In this document: positions 60,501-64,000 of the stretch, in pieces
How the letters are laid out: every line of letters begins with the position of its first letter
How positions within the stretch are numbered: the stretch's first letter is position 1
From: Schistocephalus solidus
Taxonomy: Eukaryota; Platyhelminthes; Cestoda; Diphyllobothriidea; Diphyllobothriidae
Length of the DNA: 64,000 nucleotides
Assembly (NCBI GenBank): GCA_017591395.1
Contig: WEDG01005044.1
Coordinates: 148,029-212,028, forward strand
Direction of reading: 5' to 3'
Made by a program: the position numbers and the translations under genes
Notes under the pieces: model-generated
What the model was told of the DNA's origin: nothing
What the model saw: the letters and a program-made list of their open reading frames with translations, nothing else
The model's database searches: none

Positions 60501-63500
60501 TCATTGCTGTCGTTTAAAGTCAGTGCGATGGAACTATGGACGTTTCAGAAAACAAGCATCATCATTCTTTGGGCGTGTTGAATGCTTCTTCCTTTCAAAC
60601 TCTGCATGGCTGTGTTTCCACGTTATACAAACTCTTTTGAGGGAAGATGGTCAAACAAACAGGGACATGACAAAAGAATGAGAACTTAACAAATAGGAGT
60701 TACATGAAATCTTCAAATCTGGTGCATGATAGCTAGGGTTTTGATACAGTGGTTTACAGTAAATACCTCGGTTTGTCGGTGATGTGCATACTGAAATTAA
60801 CATTAACGGAACAATGGACACCGAGGACTCCGGTGACAGGATTTTGACTTTGCAATTAAATTTGAACACTATCTGGGAATTAAACAACCAACCAGGTGCC
60901 ATTAGGGCATGGAGTAGAAAGAATGAGGCATTGATTTGTTTTCACGGCTCATGATCGTCAATTCGGTCATACCCCGCTCAGGGTTGCTGTGAGGGCTGAA
61001 GTCTGTCCTGTTCAGTTGAAGTTCAAACGGTTCCATTATCAGGTATTGTATATTTCTGTCATGACCATGTATCCATAGTGACATATTATAGCCATGTAAA
61101 TGGCATATATGTGCCTATGTGCTGTGGCAGCTGTGTTGGACTGGAAGGGCTGGGAACCGTGGGTGATTGAGTTAGTCAGTCCTGATGGTGCATGGGCAGA
61201 ACTTGTGCAGATGACTGTCTAGAATAGGTGTGTGGATGGGGATGTGTGAGTCATAGACAGGCTGCTCGTGCCATCTCAGCTAAGTATGGGTGTGCGGTGT
61301 TTGGGTGGCATGGGTTCTTTGGATGAATAGGTGGGAGACATGTCTGTAGACCCATCAGTGCATGGTGGCAGTCAGGACAGGCCAGGCTAAAAGCTGGTTA
61401 AGCGTGTGAGCCTTCATTTTGGGTTAAACTGACATTGACTGGATCAGGCTGGAGATCTGACAGTTGGGTACATGGTGGGGACAGAAATCAAGCAATGGGA
61501 ATATTTCGTTTGCCGCCATATTTCATTTCTGGCTTGATGGCAATCTCATGATTCATAGTCATTTGGTTTTGCAACCTGAGAATAGATGCAGTCAGATCTT
61601 TCGATAAATTCATTTGTCAGTCATCTCATGCTTTCAGTGACTCATGGCACCCAAGTGTGGGCTCTCCTTCAAATAGGACAATCATGCAGTGCTATCAGTG
61701 GTGCCCATCCTAGACTTCATTGTTGTTGAGAAGTTTCCCATGTTGGATAGACTCTCATCTAAGGTGGACTGTGAATGGCAGAACTTCCGCATGCAGGTGA
61801 TAACCATGGTTGTGACAAATAACAGACAGTAATCATGGGGCATTGAAGTGGACAAGTCTTTGAAGACAAAGTTCAAGACTATAGGATACATGCAACAGTT
61901 GACTAGGATGATTGACCACTGTTCTTCAATGCTGTGTTTTACCATACCCTTGGGGTCAGGGTGTGACAGTTCAGGTGCCTAAGTGTCCAGCGAAATCATG
62001 GTACATGCCCTGGCCAGGGCTTCTGGATTCAAAGGTTCCCCATTCGAGATCTCAGAACTGGGCCATCAGGTATTAACTGCCTCCTAAAACTTATGCTTAT
62101 TTAACTGTTTAGTCAAAACCAATGAAACCTGACCAGCATATTTAATGATACATTCAAGGACATAAATCAAATGCTGAGAGAGCTGTCATGTTGTGACTTA
62201 TACAAGAAAATAGTTTTGTGACTCATGGGCTAACTCAATCCTCTCTGAACTGACAGGAGGTTGGTACAAACCCTAGAAAAAATTAAATCAGCCTGAAAAG
62301 ACATTATGGAGTGCATTTACGCATTATTGACTGCCAGGTTTTCATTTGTGGGCTGGGGTCAGTCACAACCCTATTTTTTACATGAACTCAAACAAACCAG
62401 ATATTCCATGAACAATGGGGTTAAAGTTAAGCCATTGCTCATCCCTATTCATCCTTCATCCTCAGTGTGTCAGGAGAAGCCATCAGGATCCACTAAAAAG
62501 CCTTTTCAAGATTTTCAGATCATTCTCAATCATATAATGTTATTATGGTGAATTCCTCTGCCATGAAAAACCCTGTGCCTGGTGGCCATTTATGCCTTTA
62601 ATTTGAAAACAAAATTTTCAGACAATTATGGTTGATGTTCCATAGCTGTTGTATGCAATCAAGATTTGCGTCCTCTCAAGGAACAACTTTTCTGATTCCA
62701 GTAGAAACAATCCTCCTCATGCCGTTGTTGTAAGGCTAGATGTGCTATGAGTGTGTCTCATTCTTGAGTCCCAACTCAAATTGCCTATTTAAATTCCTCC
62801 ACCAAAGTGTAAGCTAGCTTCATCATCTCAAGGCAAAATACCGTGGAAAAACAGTATCTGGCCATCTTCATATACCTCAAATGCCATGCTACCTTCCAAA
62901 ACACAGTCTTCCGGCTTGGACCATTATCATCATAGTTCATTGCTTCTTAAATTAGTGACCTACCATTTGTGATTGTTGACTAGAATAGCAATAACCATTC
63001 CTTTGTCCTTCTCATCAAACTGGAGAGCCCTCAGAGGCTACTGACTCCTTCTGTGTAACCTCTCTGTGCCATGCAAACCCCAGACTGGGAGTAGCCTGGG
63101 CCAGAGCAGCTGTCTGAGTGGCAACAGAGCAACTTGACAGAGGATGAGAGGGTGACATTTCAAGAGATGGTAGAAATGAACACAGTAACATTCAAGCAAC
63201 ATGAAGAGGCAAGACAGAGTGGCCAAACCAAATTAATTTCATCAGCCTTGTGTGTGTGTGTGTGTGTGGAACCTGCCTCTGCGACAGGCACATCGAAAGG
63301 TTCGCGACATCTCATCTAGGAACGCCCTCACTGCGTGCCATGCACAGAGATAATTCAAAACCGACCCACTTTCCATCCATCATGACCATAACCCCAAAAC
63401 TAATGAAATAGGATGAGAAACACTGAAACATCCCACGGATTCATTCAAAGTGGGGACATTCATGGGCGGCGGATTAAAAACAAAATGGTCGACAGCAGTT

Positions 63501-64000
63501 CATGCGTTGCAGCCTCATACGGCATTACTTTCTTTCGACACGGACTACACGTTGCAGAGGTTTCAGAACTAAATGGACGAGCTTCATTCAGACTTCATCA
63601 GTAATAGTTGCACAGATAATTTACCATAAATACTTTGCAAAGCACGGCACAGTGAGCCCTACTAACGCTACAATTTGGAGCCAATCTATTCACTCGTGCC
63701 ATGAACAGCGCTCGCTGACTCTCGACTTTGCGAAAGGTGGACTTCAATTTTCTAGTGGCACCACCTTACATCCGCATTTTAGATTGATGCATTAAACTGG
63801 ATGCCTAATCGACAAAATCACCACCGTAACAATTCGTAGGAGACAGCGATACAAATAATTTGCTGCTTCACGGCTACTCCAAGCCTGCCTCGTATGCCGC
63901 GTATTTACCACAACGTTTCCCACTAGTACGGATTTACTTTGAGAGCTTCAGAGCTGCCATACCTCTTGTAGGGAATAGAAGTAGCAGAAAATGGACACGC
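57546..64000. other. gene-poor end with CpG-depleted block
   Basis: No exon, SINE or recognised retroelement was found here. From about 58.6 kb to the (GT)n at 63249-63268, CpG is scarce and TG/CA abundant. 59101-60100 has about 18 CpG, and 62101-63240 only six. After 63276 CpG is common again. Short frames such as the one near 63134-63240 (TEDERVTFQEMVEMNTVTFK) look protein-like but match nothing I know. Confidence 0.4.
63249..63268. repeat. (GT)n microsatellite
   Basis: Ten GT units. It coincides with the right edge of the CpG-depleted block. Confidence 0.9.

Noticed and set aside
63134..63240. TEDERVTFQEMVEMNTVTFK frame as an exon of the coiled-coil gene
   Set aside because: It lies in the CpG-depleted block without a clear acceptor/donor pair, and is followed by a (GT)n tract.

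Overview
This window looks like one long stretch of a eukaryotic gene, read on the + strand, from a repeat-rich flatworm genome. A tapeworm of the Diphyllobothriidea type (Spirometra/Diphyllobothrium-like) is my best guess. That guess rests on short exons with GT/AG borders inside kilobase introns, abundant tRNA-derived SINEs, many decayed Penelope-like elements with GIY-YIG ends, and a non-LTR reverse transcriptase tail with C2H2 fingers. It is an inference from remembered repeat character, not a database result. No bacterial-style gene, rRNA gene or CRISPR array is visible.

The backbone is a split coding sequence. Thirteen exons were found between 1464 and 53225. All begin and end between codons (phase 0/0), are open in that frame and join into 636 codons (1908 nt). 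The product is almost entirely heptad-repeat coiled coil rich in E, K, Q, R and L, with Ser/Gly/Pro-rich breaks at 8502-8642, 11230-11358 and 41552-41857. The best family guess is an ELKS/ERC/CAST/Bruchpilot-type active-zone scaffold, mainly from the stretch DVKAKINILQKRVEE in the 4627-4752 exon. A generic long coiled-coil protein is not excluded. A fourteenth exon at 57017-57130 is possible. Neither the first nor the last exon of the gene is seen.

The introns (about 0.1 to 10 kb) hold: a Penelope-like element with an intact YVDD box (about 6.0-8.05 kb); a GC-rich repeat with tandem modules (12.9-14.5 kb), with relatives at 23.1, 35.9 and 46.7 kb; Penelope GIY-YIG ends at 14.7, 21.1, 39.1, 42.9 and 51.7 kb; a MITE with roughly 50-bp inverted ends and a telomere-like interior (24684-25080); a non-LTR tail with a zinc finger (34.3-35.85 kb); two tRNA-derived repeat families (called A and B here); and large microsatellites at 48.2, 51.3, 51.9, 52.5, 54.3-55.0 and 55.8-56.2 kb.

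The last 7 kb differ from the rest. A CpG-rich island (about 57.0-57.5 kb, 47 CpG in 480 bases) is followed by a block (about 58.6-63.25 kb) depleted in CpG and rich in TG/CA; 62101-63240 holds only six CpGs by my count. No gene was recognised there. It may be an anciently methylated or mutated element, or foreign or chimeric sequence.
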